In this document: piece after piece, positions 16,721 through 25,236 of the stretch | How positions within the stretch are numbered: the first letter of the stretch is position 1 | Layout: the number at the start of each line of letters is the position of its first letter | DNA from: Prolixibacteraceae bacterium | Lineage (GTDB): Bacteria; Bacteroidota; Bacteroidia; Bacteroidales; Prolixibacteraceae | NCBI GenBank assembly: GCA_003506435.1 | Contig: DOAQ01000004.1 | Location: 42,908-106,907 of the forward strand | Direction: 5' to 3' | DNA: 64,000 nt | Made by a program: the position numbers and the translations under genes | The notes under the pieces: generated by a model | What the model saw: only the letters and a program-made list of their open reading frames with translations | Database searches by the model: none | What the model was told of the DNA's origin: nothing

Positions 16721-18106
16721 ATGCGAACCGAAACCGACTTTCTGGGCCAAAAGCAAATACCGGCGAATAAATTGTACGGTATCCACACGCAGCGGGCGAT
16801 TGAAAACTTTCCGCTGAGCAGCCAATTCGTTCATCCGGAGTTAATAAAAGCATACGGGGCAGTAAAACTTGCTTGCACTCAGGTAAACCGCTCGCTTGGT
16901 TTTTTCCCCGATCAGTTGAAGGCCGATGCTATTGAACAGGCATGTTTTGAGCTTTCGGAAGGGTTGCTGAACGAGCATATTGTTGTAGATGCAATGCAGG
17001 GCGGGGCAGGAACCTCGACCAACATGAACGTGAATGAAGTGTTGACTAACCGTGCTCTTGAAATTTCAGGGAAAGAGAGAGGCGATTACGAATACATTTC
17101 GCCGATCGACGATTTAAACCTGCATCAGTCGACCAACGACACCTACCCAACCGCAATGAAAGTAGCCGCAATTCGTATGCTTCGCCAATTGGAACAAAGC
17201 GTGCTGGGGTTGCAGGAAGCTTTTCAGCAAAAAGAAAAAGAATTTGCCCACATTGTTAAAGTTGGCCGCACTCAATTCCAGGATGCCATTCTGACAACAC
17301 TCGGGCGGGAGATGGGCGCCTATGCCGAAGCGTTCAACCGCGACCGCTGGCGTATATATAAATGCGAAGAACGCCTGCGGGTTGTGAACCTCGGCGGTAC
17401 CGCTATTGGTACCGGACTTGGAGCTCCGCGTCAATTCATCTTCAAGGTGGTCGACCAACTACGCGAAATTACCAACATCGGTCTGGCACGCAGCGAAAAC
17501 ATGATTGACGGGACACAGAACACCGATGTATTTGTCGAAGTTTCAGGAATACTGAAAGCCTGTGCCAGCTCCCTCTTCAAAATAAGCAACGACCTGCGGC
17601 TGCTTTCCAGCGGCCCCGATGCCGGACTGAACGAAATTTCGTTGCCGCCACGGCAAGTTGGCTCATCGATTATGCCCGGCAAAGTGAATCCGGTGATTCC
17701 CGAAGCAGTTGCCCAATCAGCCATTAAAGTAATGGGTAATGATGTAATAATTACACAGGCATGTTCGTCCGGGAACCTCGAACTAAACCAGTTTATGCCA
17801 CTCATTGCACATTCCCTGCTCGAAAATCTGCAATTGCTTACCAACTCCTGCGAAATTTTCAGGGAACTTTGTGTGAACGGACTCAAGGCGAACGAAGCAG
17901 TCTGCCGCAAGCAGGTTGAAAACAGCACTGCTGTTGTCACAGCACTTATTCCTGAAATTGGCTACAAAAAAGCCAGCGAAATTGTAAAAGTTGCTTCCGA
18001 AAGAAAAATCAGCATAAAAAAAGCGGCGCTGCAACTGCAGTATATTGATGAAATCCGTTTTGCAGAGTTAATCACACCGGAAGCAGTCTGCCGTCTCGGA
18101 AATTAG
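16721..18106 (+). CDS. aspartate ammonia-lyase (hydrogenase-cluster aspartase)
   Basis: 461 residues from ATG 16721 (MRTETDFLGQKQIPANKLYGI). Fumarase/aspartase superfamily signatures: TSTNMNVNEVLTNRA, the HVN-like block QSTNDTYPTAMK, and GSSIMPGKVNPVIPE. The sequence resembles aspartase more than class II fumarase. It converts aspartate to fumarate and ammonium. Aspartases of this group recur between hydG/hydE and hydF in other genomes, where the ammonium has been linked to building the azadithiolate bridge; that link is family knowledge, not visible here. A hairpin AGTATT/AATACT lies just upstream. Confidence 0.9.
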   Translation: MRTETDFLGQKQIPANKLYGIHTQRAIENFPLSSQFVHPELIKAYGAVKLACTQVNRSLGFFPDQLKADAIEQACFELSEGLLNEHIVVDAMQGGAGTSTNMNVNEVLTNRALEISGKERGDYEYISPIDDLNLHQSTNDTYPTAMKVAAIRMLRQLEQSVLGLQEAFQQKEKEFAHIVKVGRTQFQDAILTTLGREMGAYAEAFNRDRWRIYKCEERLRVVNLGGTAIGTGLGAPRQFIFKVVDQLREITNIGLARSENMIDGTQNTDVFVEVSGILKACASSLFKISNDLRLLSSGPDAGLNEISLPPRQVGSSIMPGKVNPVIPEAVAQSAIKVMGNDVIITQACSSGNLELNQFMPLIAHSLLENLQLLTNSCEIFRELCVNGLKANEAVCRKQVENSTAVVTALIPEIGYKKASEIVKVASERKISIKKAALQLQYIDEIRFAELITPEAVCRLGN

Positions 18107-18280
18107 TAAATGACCGATGAATTTTCATTGATGAATGGTTTATTTCAAATTCGTCTCAAAATATATCGGCAATCAACAAAAGACAATCTAATCTTTTTTT
18201 GTCAATATTTGTTAATGCTATTTTAATTTAGATTGATTATTGATAGCTTGCGGTAGTTTAATATTTAAATCAAGAAAATC

Positions 18281-18502
18281 ATGAAAAAATTAGCATTCGT
18301 TTTAGTTGTAGTATTCGCGATGGGAATCACCGCAGCCAGTGCAGCTACTGTAATATCCAACAAAGCAGAGGTTGTAAAAACCATGGATAACGACAAAAAA
18401 GAAAAAGCTGCAAAGAGTGAAGCAAAAAGCGGTGACAAAAAATCATGCGAATCGAAAAAATGTTGCAGCGAAAAGAAAGAAGCTTGCAGCGATAAAAAAT
18501 AA
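18281..18502 (+). CDS. small secreted Cys/Lys-rich protein (unrecognised)
   Basis: 73 residues: a signal peptide (MKKLAFVLVVVFAMGITAASA) followed by a highly charged Lys/Glu/Ser mature part that ends with clustered cysteines, SCESKKCCSEKKEACSDKK. Four to five Cys in 20 residues suggest metal or cluster binding in the periplasm, or a disulfide mini-protein; this is inference. It has its own terminator and a paralogue immediately downstream. I do not recognise the family. Its position between aspartase and hydF makes a hydrogenase link possible but unproven. Confidence 0.7.
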   Translation: MKKLAFVLVVVFAMGITAASAATVISNKAEVVKTMDNDKKEKAAKSEAKSGDKKSCESKKCCSEKKEACSDKK

Positions 18503-18523
18503 TTCATGCGTTTTGCATTTGAG

Positions 18524-18548
18524 AGGTCGGTCATTCCGACCTTTTTTT
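18524..18548 (+). terminator. intrinsic terminator after the first Cys-rich gene
   Basis: AGGTCGG (18524-18530), loop TCATT, CCGACCT (18536-18542), then T7. Confidence 0.9.
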
Positions 18549-18655
18549 ATTTATAAAGAATTGGCCTTCACTTACAATTATTAACAAAAATAATTACCAT
18601 CATAGTTTTCTATTTAATATTTTTACCCCAATAAATAATATTAAAACAGAAAATC

Positions 18656-18898
18656 ATGAAAAGACTACTTTTAATTATTGCCCTTTTTATAGCCATTGCA
18701 ACAACTGCATCCGCTGTTACCAATTCGTCAACCGACGGAAAGAACAAAGAAAAGAAAGAGTGTTGTGCTGCCAGCGAAAAGAAAGATGCAAAGAAAGCAA
18801 CTGTCAAAGAAGAAGGATCGTCATCATGCAGCAGCACTTGCAGCAAGTCAAAAGAATGTACTTCGAAAGAAAAAGCAGGTTGCGACAAGAAGAAATAA
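18656..18898 (+). CDS. small secreted Cys/Lys-rich protein, paralogue (unrecognised)
   Basis: 80 residues with signal peptide (MKRLLLIIALFIAIATTASA), then Lys/Glu/Ser-rich sequence with seven cysteines: KKECCAAS, SSCSSTCSKSKECTSK and AGCDKK. It has the same design as the gene at 18281, but the Cys spacing differs, so the pair diverged after duplication. Both have a separate terminator, which points to independent and perhaps strong transcription. Function unknown. Confidence 0.7.
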   Translation: MKRLLLIIALFIAIATTASAVTNSSTDGKNKEKKECCAASEKKDAKKATVKEEGSSSCSSTCSKSKECTSKEKAGCDKKK

Positions 18899-18925
18899 TA
18901 AATGATTGTTGCTAATCATTTCAAA

Positions 18926-18951
18926 AAGGCCGGAAATTCCGGTCTTTTTTT
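18926..18951 (+). terminator. intrinsic terminator after the second Cys-rich gene
   Basis: A GGCCGGAA/TTCCGGTC hairpin followed by T7. Confidence 0.88.
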
Positions 18952-19012
18952 GTCCTGAATATTTGATAATACTCTGCCGATTCGTACTTTCGGTTGAATT
19001 AAGAAAACAAGC

Positions 19013-20236
19013 ATGAAAGCGCCAAAATCGTTTCGCCTGCATATTGGTATTTTTGGGAAAAGGAACGTCGGAAAATCTTCGGTATTGAATGCCCTGACGC
19101 AACAGGAAGTATCCATTGTTTCGGAAGTTGCCGGAACCACTACCGATCCGGTTGAAAAACCGATGGAATTGCTGCCGCTCGGTCCTGTCCTGTTTATCGA
19201 CACAGCAGGAATCGACGATGTGGGGGCACTGGGCGAGAAACGTATCCGCAAAACAATGGCTGTTTTCGACCGTACTGATCTTGGGATCATTGTTTCAAAC
19301 TACAACGACTGGGACGATTTTGAGGAAAAAATCCTTCAGGAATTAAATGACCGGAATATTCCGGCCATCATTGTTTTCAATAAAACAGATATTTATCCGT
19401 CAGGAACATGTTTACAGAATAGCTTTTCCGGAGAAAAAATCCCTTTTGTTGAAACCTCAGCAGTAAACGGCGAAGGAATTTTGGCGCTGCGCCAAACGAT
19501 TTTGAAAACCGCACCCGATGACTTTATCAACCGCCCGAGTATCCTGGCAGATTTGGTTGGCCCTGGCGAAGCTGCTATCTTGGTTGTCCCGATTGATAAG
19601 GAAGCGCCCAAAGGCCGACTCATTCTGCCACAGGTACAAAGTATCCGCGATTTGCTGGATGGCGATGCCTTCTGCATGGTTACCAAGGAGCGTGAGCTCC
19701 GCGATGCGTTTTCACGGCTGAACAAACCACCGAAACTGGTGGTTACTGATAGCCAGGCTTTTCTGAAAGTGGCTGCTGATACGCCACCTGAAATTCCGCT
19801 GACCAGTTTTTCCATTCTTTTTGCACGTTATCAGGGCGATCTGGAAGAAATGGTGAGGGGCGCTATGGCTATCGATCAGCTAAAAACCGGTGACAAAGTA
19901 CTGATTGCCGAGGCCTGTTCGCACCATCCTATCGGCGAAGACATCGGCACCGTAAAAATCCCGCGCTGGCTGACCCAGTACGTGGGTGGCAAATTGCAAA
20001 TTGACAACCTGCGCGGTCACGACTTTCCTGACAATATTTCAGAATATAAACTGATTATTCATTGCGGGGCCTGTATGTGGAACCGGCGCGAAATGCTGAG
20101 CCGTATTATGAAAGCCCGTCAGGCCGGTGTGCCAATCACCAATTATGGTCTGACAATTGCCTACTCGCTGGGCATTTTTGAACGCGCGCTTCAGCCATTT
20201 CCTGCCGCATTGGAAATTTTCAGGAAAAACCGGTAA
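19013..20236 (+). CDS. hydF: [FeFe] hydrogenase maturation GTPase HydF
   Basis: 407 residues. HydF is the scaffold on which the 2Fe subcluster is assembled and from which it is handed to the hydrogenase. G1 motif GIFGKRNVGKSS (about residues 12-23), G3 FIDTAGIDD, G4 FNKTD; then a dimerisation domain; then the cluster ligands CSHHPIGED and, about 50 residues later, HCGACMWNRREML (the HydF CxHx(46-53)HCxxC pattern). It closes the maturation cluster; hydE and the structural hydrogenase genes are not in this window. Confidence 0.97.
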   Translation: MKAPKSFRLHIGIFGKRNVGKSSVLNALTQQEVSIVSEVAGTTTDPVEKPMELLPLGPVLFIDTAGIDDVGALGEKRIRKTMAVFDRTDLGIIVSNYNDWDDFEEKILQELNDRNIPAIIVFNKTDIYPSGTCLQNSFSGEKIPFVETSAVNGEGILALRQTILKTAPDDFINRPSILADLVGPGEAAILVVPIDKEAPKGRLILPQVQSIRDLLDGDAFCMVTKERELRDAFSRLNKPPKLVVTDSQAFLKVAADTPPEIPLTSFSILFARYQGDLEEMVRGAMAIDQLKTGDKVLIAEACSHHPIGEDIGTVKIPRWLTQYVGGKLQIDNLRGHDFPDNISEYKLIIHCGACMWNRREMLSRIMKARQAGVPITNYGLTIAYSLGIFERALQPFPAALEIFRKNR

Positions 20237-20248
20237 CCGAAATTAAAA

Positions 20249-20278
20249 AGGGTGCCCCATAACAGGACACCCTAAAAA
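20249..20278 (-). terminator. terminator between convergent hydF and the lipoprotein operon
   Basis: AGGGTG (20249-20254) pairs with CACCCT (20268-20273) with further CC/GG pairing. On the minus strand it is followed by T5; on the plus strand the 3' side is A-rich, so it mainly serves the minus strand. Confidence 0.7.
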
Positions 20279-20300
20279 ACCAATCCGATACTACTCCAGT

Positions 20301-22073
20301 CTATTTACTGGTAATCTTTGTAGTTGTCCCCAAAACTGTGAAACTGGTATATTTTGTGCCGGACGAATAAACCCCGTTACTGTATAAACCATCGGTAACC
20401 GTTCCTGTTGAATTTCCCCCGGAATAAACATCGTAAGTAGTTCCTTTCGTGATGTCAGGAGAAGAAAATGCTATCGACTGATACGATTTTGCCGCAGCAA
20501 AGGTAAAGAGTTCTTTTCCGGCGCTGGTTTGGATATTAATTAGCGTCCCTGCCGATCTGGATGAAGTAAAATTGATCAATACCGAATTTTGTGTTGATGT
20601 TGTACCCGGCGCCTGAGCCATACCTGAACTTCCTGCGGCGATCAAAAAACCACCACTGATTTTAAATCCGGCATCGTAATCCAACGCTCCGTTCCCGTTT
20701 GATGTCGGACCATCAACGATAACTGTTCCCGCGGTCATCTCAATGGTGCCATTTACATCAATACCATCTCCGGTGGCGTTTACATAGATGTAGCCACCAT
20801 TAATATACAGGTAGTAATTTCCGGAAGTGGAAATGTTTCCCGGCCATCCGCCCATTCCCGATCCATCGTTTCCGCCGGCAACATTCACTCCGTCATCGCT
20901 TGCTTTGATATGAATCGTTCCGGCTGTAGTTTTTATGATTTTACTTTCAATTCCTTCATACGATTTTGTAATGTTGATTTCGCCACCATTAATTCCCAGC
21001 GACGAATCGGCATGTATCCCGTCATCACCGGAAGAGATAGCAAACGTTCCGTTATTGATTACCACGCTTCCGTTCGAGTGAATAGCGTCATCGGCAGAAC
21101 TGATTGTAAATATTCCCTTGTCGATAATGACACTCGCAACGCCTTTAATGCCTTTGGCGGAAAGGTCGGAAGTTACGGTTTTGCTGCTACCACCGCCGGA
21201 AGTGAGGTTGAACGTTCCGTCAGCAATTATAACATCCGTTTCAGCCGCAATAGCATCGCCGCCTGCTGTAATAGTTACAGTCCCGGTTTCAACTGAAATG
21301 TATCCCTTTGTGCTGTCCTCTTCATTATCCGACTTCAATCCGTCTCCTCCTGCGGTCAATAGAATAGTTCCGCTTTTTACGATCAGGTAATCTTTCCCCC
21401 GGATGCCGTCGTCAACTGCATCAATGGTAATTGTCCCGCTTTTTATAATCAGTCCATCCTTGCTTACAATGCCATCGTTGTAATTTGCATCTACTGTCAG
21501 GGAGCCATTCCCGTAAATAGTGAGGTCACTTGCACTGTAAAGAGCGGCGTTGGGTTCATCGGTTCCTGAAGCCAATGAATACGATGTTCCGTCTTTCAAT
21601 ATGCTATTTGTGTTCTCAGCAAGAACGATCATCGCCTTTTCAGCGTTTTCGATATCGATTGGAGCATTGTTGGAGCAGGTGATGTTGGCACCATTCAAAA
21701 TGAGCCTGACAATTGCCTTATCACTTGTGTTGACAATGACCTGTCCATTTGTCAAACTACCACTCAAACTGTACGTTCCGGCAGCCGTGATTGTGAGTTT
21801 ACTTCCGCTGACCGTTGCCCCGGAACCATTCACAGTGATCGAACTTCCATTCAATACAACCGAAACAACCTGGCTGTTATCCCAGGTATAATCTGCGGTC
21901 TCCTCGTGATCTCCACTATTTTCTTCATCCGCATCGTCTGCTGTATCTTCCGTATCTTCAATGCTTTCCTGCGTATCTTCTTCCAACTCCTCATCAAGGG
22001 TTTTCTCACAGGCAAAAAATATTGAAAGCAAAAAAATGCCTGCAACTAAAAATAGAAATTTCTTCAGGTACAT
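20301..22073 (-). CDS. beta-helical carbohydrate-binding-domain lipoprotein (DUF4353 type)
   Basis: 590 residues. Signal peptide with lipobox (LLSIFFAC, Cys21), then an acidic linker of about 45 residues (Glu/Asp/Thr), then repeated strand-turn units such as DDGIRGKDYLIVKSGTI, GGDGLKSDNEE, ADDAIHSNGSVVINNGTF and GDDGIHADSSLGINGG, typical of a right-handed beta-helix of the DUF4353 family. It would be displayed at the outer membrane or periplasm. DUF4353 proteins often travel with VTC and DUF4956 genes, as here. Last gene of the operon; what it binds is unknown. Confidence 0.8.
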   Translation of the reverse strand: MYLKKFLFLVAGIFLLSIFFACEKTLDEELEEDTQESIEDTEDTADDADEENSGDHEETADYTWDNSQVVSVVLNGSSITVNGSGATVSGSKLTITAAGTYSLSGSLTNGQVIVNTSDKAIVRLILNGANITCSNNAPIDIENAEKAMIVLAENTNSILKDGTSYSLASGTDEPNAALYSASDLTIYGNGSLTVDANYNDGIVSKDGLIIKSGTITIDAVDDGIRGKDYLIVKSGTILLTAGGDGLKSDNEEDSTKGYISVETGTVTITAGGDAIAAETDVIIADGTFNLTSGGGSSKTVTSDLSAKGIKGVASVIIDKGIFTISSADDAIHSNGSVVINNGTFAISSGDDGIHADSSLGINGGEINITKSYEGIESKIIKTTAGTIHIKASDDGVNVAGGNDGSGMGGWPGNISTSGNYYLYINGGYIYVNATGDGIDVNGTIEMTAGTVIVDGPTSNGNGALDYDAGFKISGGFLIAAGSSGMAQAPGTTSTQNSVLINFTSSRSAGTLINIQTSAGKELFTFAAAKSYQSIAFSSPDITKGTTYDVYSGGNSTGTVTDGLYSNGVYSSGTKYTSFTVLGTTTKITSK

Positions 22074-22129
22074 ACTTTTACACTTAAAATTTTCAAATCA
22101 GATTCATTATAATACACAAACATTCATTT

Positions 22130-22807
22130 TCAGAATGAGTACACATAAGCCGTTCCCAGTACAAACCGTTGTACCGGATTTTTTGTATTTATTTCTTTAT
22201 CAACCAAACCAAATAGTTCAATCCCATGATGTTTATTTATTTTGTATCTACCCCCTGCCGAATATCTCAGTCCGTCAAATTTATTTTTGTCGGGATTATT
22301 GAGTTGGTAGAAAGACTCGAATGAAACAAACGGGGATATCGGCGAATCAGGAATGTTGTAATCAATTTTTAACTTGCTTCTCAAACTCCATTTTGGGTTC
22401 ATTTTATAGGTACGTTCCGTTTCATCCTTGTAGGTAAGTTGAAAGCGTTCACGCAAGGAGAAGGTAAAACGGTGCCACTCATATTTGCCCTGCGCATACA
22501 TATTGATCCGGTGGCGTGGCTGCATATCTTCGTTTTCCAAATCGTTAAGCGTAATAAACTGATAGCTCAAACCAACTTTCAGCGGTTTTAAAAGCTTATA
22601 ATCGAGCCCAACCATGGTGCCTATGCGTTCAATTTCGCCTGAATTCTCCATAGTGCGTAATTCCTGCTCCAATTCAAAAGTCCATTTATCGATTTTCTTT
22701 TCAGCGCCAACACTCATCCAGATGCCAAAATCATCGGTTTGAGCAAAACTGACAGATGTTCCGGCCAGTAAAATCAGTACACCGAATAAAAAAATGAATC
22801 TTCTCAT
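22130..22807 (-). CDS. DUF2490 outer-membrane beta-barrel-like protein
   Basis: 225 residues from ATG 22807, which gives a clean signal peptide (MRRFIFLFGVLILLAGTSVSFAQ). The frame is open back to ATG 22858, overlapping the upstream stop, but the extra 17 residues would bury the signal peptide. The mature part is alternating strands (FELEQELRTMENSGEIERIGT, KVGLSYQFITLND, FSLRERFQLTYKDET, GIELFGLVDKEIN) ending in the aromatic residue typical of barrels (AYVYSF). Role unknown; probably the outer-membrane component of this operon. Confidence 0.78.
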   Translation of the reverse strand: MRRFIFLFGVLILLAGTSVSFAQTDDFGIWMSVGAEKKIDKWTFELEQELRTMENSGEIERIGTMVGLDYKLLKPLKVGLSYQFITLNDLENEDMQPRHRINMYAQGKYEWHRFTFSLRERFQLTYKDETERTYKMNPKWSLRSKLKIDYNIPDSPISPFVSFESFYQLNNPDKNKFDGLRYSAGGRYKINKHHGIELFGLVDKEINTKNPVQRFVLGTAYVYSF

Positions 22808-22854
22808 TGATTGAATTTTACCTGTCCAATAATCATTTCCACCTTTTTGCATAA

Positions 22855-23523
22855 TCAATGTTTTTTAATACCATTGGCATCGAAAAAAATATAGATATAA
22901 GCTACATCTCTCAAAAAATCAATGCGCTCGATTTCAAATCTCTTGATGTTTTTACCCGTTCTAAGTCTCAGATCAGAAAGTAACTCCTCTTCCTTTCCGG
23001 CCTGCACATTTTCAATTTTTTCATACACAATCCGGTACGAAATTTCCTGCCTCAGATTCAGAATCTTTTCCAGGATATACAAGCCAACAACAATCAGGAG
23101 GTTGGTAGTAATCAGTTCGGCATAACTTACTTTCTTATTGGCCAGTGCATTTATTACTGAAATTCCGATTACCACAAACAGATAGGTCATTTCTTTGATC
23201 GGAATAGCGTCAGTCCTGTACCGGATAATGCCAAAAACCGCAAAAAGACCGAGTGCAAACCCCAATTCAATTTTTACACTGGCAAGCAGGAAGCATAATA
23301 AAAAGATCACCATACTGACAGCCAGAAAACTGAAATAGAAGTCTTTGCGCTTGCTTGTTTTAGCGTATAACCCAATGACAATAGCAGTTACAACAATCAG
23401 GTTGAGTGAAAACCGAACCAACAAGGAAAGAAAATCTTCTGTATTAATTAATTTGATGTCAAAAAATTCCAATTCTTTGGCTGCATCGGGCGCGAGTAAT
23501 AAAATATCAAGAAACTGCATCAC
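22855..23523 (-). CDS. DUF4956 inner-membrane protein
   Basis: 222 residues with four membrane segments between residues 35 and 150 (LNLIVVTAIVIGLYA, FSFLAVSMVIFLLCFLLA, the conserved ELGFALGLFAVFGIIRYRTDAIPIKEMTYLFVVIGIS) and a cytoplasmic alpha/beta C-terminal domain of about 70 residues. IRYRTDAIP is the DUF4956 signature. The family regularly neighbours VTC polyphosphate-polymerase domain genes, suggesting that it channels or uses their product. It starts 10 bases after the VTC gene and overlaps the next frame. Confidence 0.85.
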   Translation of the reverse strand: MMQFLDILLLAPDAAKELEFFDIKLINTEDFLSLLVRFSLNLIVVTAIVIGLYAKTSKRKDFYFSFLAVSMVIFLLCFLLASVKIELGFALGLFAVFGIIRYRTDAIPIKEMTYLFVVIGISVINALANKKVSYAELITTNLLIVVGLYILEKILNLRQEISYRIVYEKIENVQAGKEEELLSDLRLRTGKNIKRFEIERIDFLRDVAYIYIFFDANGIKKH

Positions 23524-23533
23524 TACTACTTAT

Positions 23534-24286
23534 TTAGATGATATATTCTTTTCTGATTTTTAATAGAAGCGGCTTGAAATTGTTCTTCTTTATTTCTTCT
23601 TCGAGCAGCGAACGGCCAATGCAGTATTTGCTGAAACTTTGCTTTCTGATTTTATTGGCACGCAAAACCTGAGCGATTATTGCCGGGTTGTCGACTTTGC
23701 TTTGTTTTACTTCAATAACAACAAGGTTCTCAAGCAAAATTTCTTTTTCCTGATTTTTAAATCCAAGGAAAGTATCAATGGTCATCCGTTCCGTAAACAA
23801 ATTGTTTACCAATGTAATACGATTAAAATTACTCGCTATTTTTGAACGAAGTTCCAATCCTGAATAAGGTGACAAATTTTGCAGAAAATCGAGTTCGTTA
23901 TCTTCGAATACCGCTTGAAAATTGTGCTTTTCGATACGTTCCTTGATGGTCCTTCCTTTGTTGCTTTTAAATTTTATCTCCAGGAAGTTGTCATTCGATT
24001 GAACGTATTGCCGCGACCTGATTTTAAAACGGTTCAATTTCCCATTTTGATGAGAGAGAAACATCCGGTTATCAGGTGTGTCAAAATAAATATTGTCGTA
24101 TTCAAAAATCGTTTCACCCTGAATTTCCAAAACAGAATAATCCTTGCAGATAGCTTCCAGAATAGCTGGTAATTGGGAAAAATGGAGACAAAACTTTTGA
24201 TCGGTACGGTTCATCAGCCTGACTTGATCAAGTTCAGCCAGACTTACTTTATCGAAACGCAGAAGTATATTCCGTATAGAATCCAT
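23534..24286 (-). CDS. VTC-domain polyphosphate polymerase-like protein
   Basis: 250 residues of the triphosphate-tunnel type. Basic and acidic tunnel residues are seen in RLMNRTDQKFCLH, YDNIYFDTPDNRMF, NRFKIRSRQY, FLEIKFKSNKGRTIKERI and VVIEVKQSK. Yeast VTC4 makes inorganic polyphosphate from ATP through such a domain. Unlike VTC4 there is no SPX domain or membrane part; the following DUF4956 protein may supply the membrane. First gene of the four-gene operon 24286-20301. The enzymatic product has not been shown for this bacterial group as far as I know. Confidence 0.82.
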   Translation of the reverse strand: MDSIRNILLRFDKVSLAELDQVRLMNRTDQKFCLHFSQLPAILEAICKDYSVLEIQGETIFEYDNIYFDTPDNRMFLSHQNGKLNRFKIRSRQYVQSNDNFLEIKFKSNKGRTIKERIEKHNFQAVFEDNELDFLQNLSPYSGLELRSKIASNFNRITLVNNLFTERMTIDTFLGFKNQEKEILLENLVVIEVKQSKVDNPAIIAQVLRANKIRKQSFSKYCIGRSLLEEEIKKNNFKPLLLKIRKEYII

Positions 24287-24460
24287 TTTTCTGTATGAAA
24301 TCGTTTAATTGCTTTTTTGAAATGCAAACGCAATATTCCAATGCTATATTACATCGAATGTCATTCGATCTGACTGAATAAGAGGTAAAACGGAAAAAAT
24401 GGAGGGTGAAGCAGGAATTTTTTAAAAACTATTTTTGGTATTTCCCCGGTCGGAAAGTTT

Positions 24461-25213
24461 TTAATTCTTTATCAGCCATTTTTTGAAGGAAGAAACGCGG
24501 GCTTTGCTGATTATGATGCGCTCACTGGTTTCGGAAATAAGCTTGACGGCCAGTCGGCTCCCAAACCAAACAACAACCTCCTTTACGGCCTGATGGGCAA
24601 TGATGTATTGCCGGTTGGCCCGAAAAAAAGTAGCCGGATCGAGTTTATCCATCAACGAGTCGAGGGTTTTATCGTACGGATAGGAATGCCCTTCGAGGGT
24701 GCAAATGACCACTTTCTCATTTTTGCTGTAAAAATGAGAAATCTTACCGGTAGGCAACGGAATAAGTTTGTCTTTCACCGGGATCAGAAATGTTCTGAAA
24801 TAGCTGCGGGTGGATATTAATTTTGCAATCCGGGCAGAATAATCTTCTTTGTCGTTTTGGGTCAGTTTTTGAAATTTTGCCAACGCCCGCGATACATTTT
24901 CAGGATTGATCGGCTTCAGAAGATAATCGATGCTGTTTACTTTAAATGCTTCGAGGGCATATTCGTCATAAGCTGTTGTAAAAATTACCGGCGATTCAAC
25001 ATGTACCTGGTTGAAAATAAGAAACGATTGTCCGTCGGCCAGATGAATGTCCATAAAAATGAGGTCGGGCGCCGGATGGTTGCCAAACCATGCAACACTC
25101 TTTTTTACGCTATCGAGGGTAGCAACAATTTTTATTTCCGGTGCAAGATCGGCCAAAATTGCTTTCAGATTGCGTACGGCAGCGGTTTCGTCCTCAATAA
25201 TAACGGCTTTCAT
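24461..25213 (-). CDS. LytTR-family response regulator
   Basis: 250 residues. The receiver domain (1-115) begins MKAVIIEDETAAVRNLKAIL, with the phospho-acceptor Asp in LIFMDIHLADGQ and Lys in DYLLKPI. The LytTR DNA-binding domain (about 145-245) contains FRTFLIPVKDKLIPL, FFRANRQYIIAHQAV and RIIISKARVSSFKKWL. It is paired with the sensor kinase that ends 23 bases upstream. Targets are unknown; no obvious regulated gene lies next to it. The 24287-24460 spacer on its downstream side holds nothing clear. Confidence 0.93.
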   Translation of the reverse strand: MKAVIIEDETAAVRNLKAILADLAPEIKIVATLDSVKKSVAWFGNHPAPDLIFMDIHLADGQSFLIFNQVHVESPVIFTTAYDEYALEAFKVNSIDYLLKPINPENVSRALAKFQKLTQNDKEDYSARIAKLISTRSYFRTFLIPVKDKLIPLPTGKISHFYSKNEKVVICTLEGHSYPYDKTLDSLMDKLDPATFFRANRQYIIAHQAVKEVVVWFGSRLAVKLISETSERIIISKARVSSFKKWLIKN

Positions 25214-25236
25214 TCGTCTCTGTTTTTATGATTGAA

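Noticed and set aside
16721..18106. Class II fumarase
   Set aside because: The N-terminus and overall pattern are closer to aspartase, and the hyd context matches known hydrogenase-cluster aspartases.
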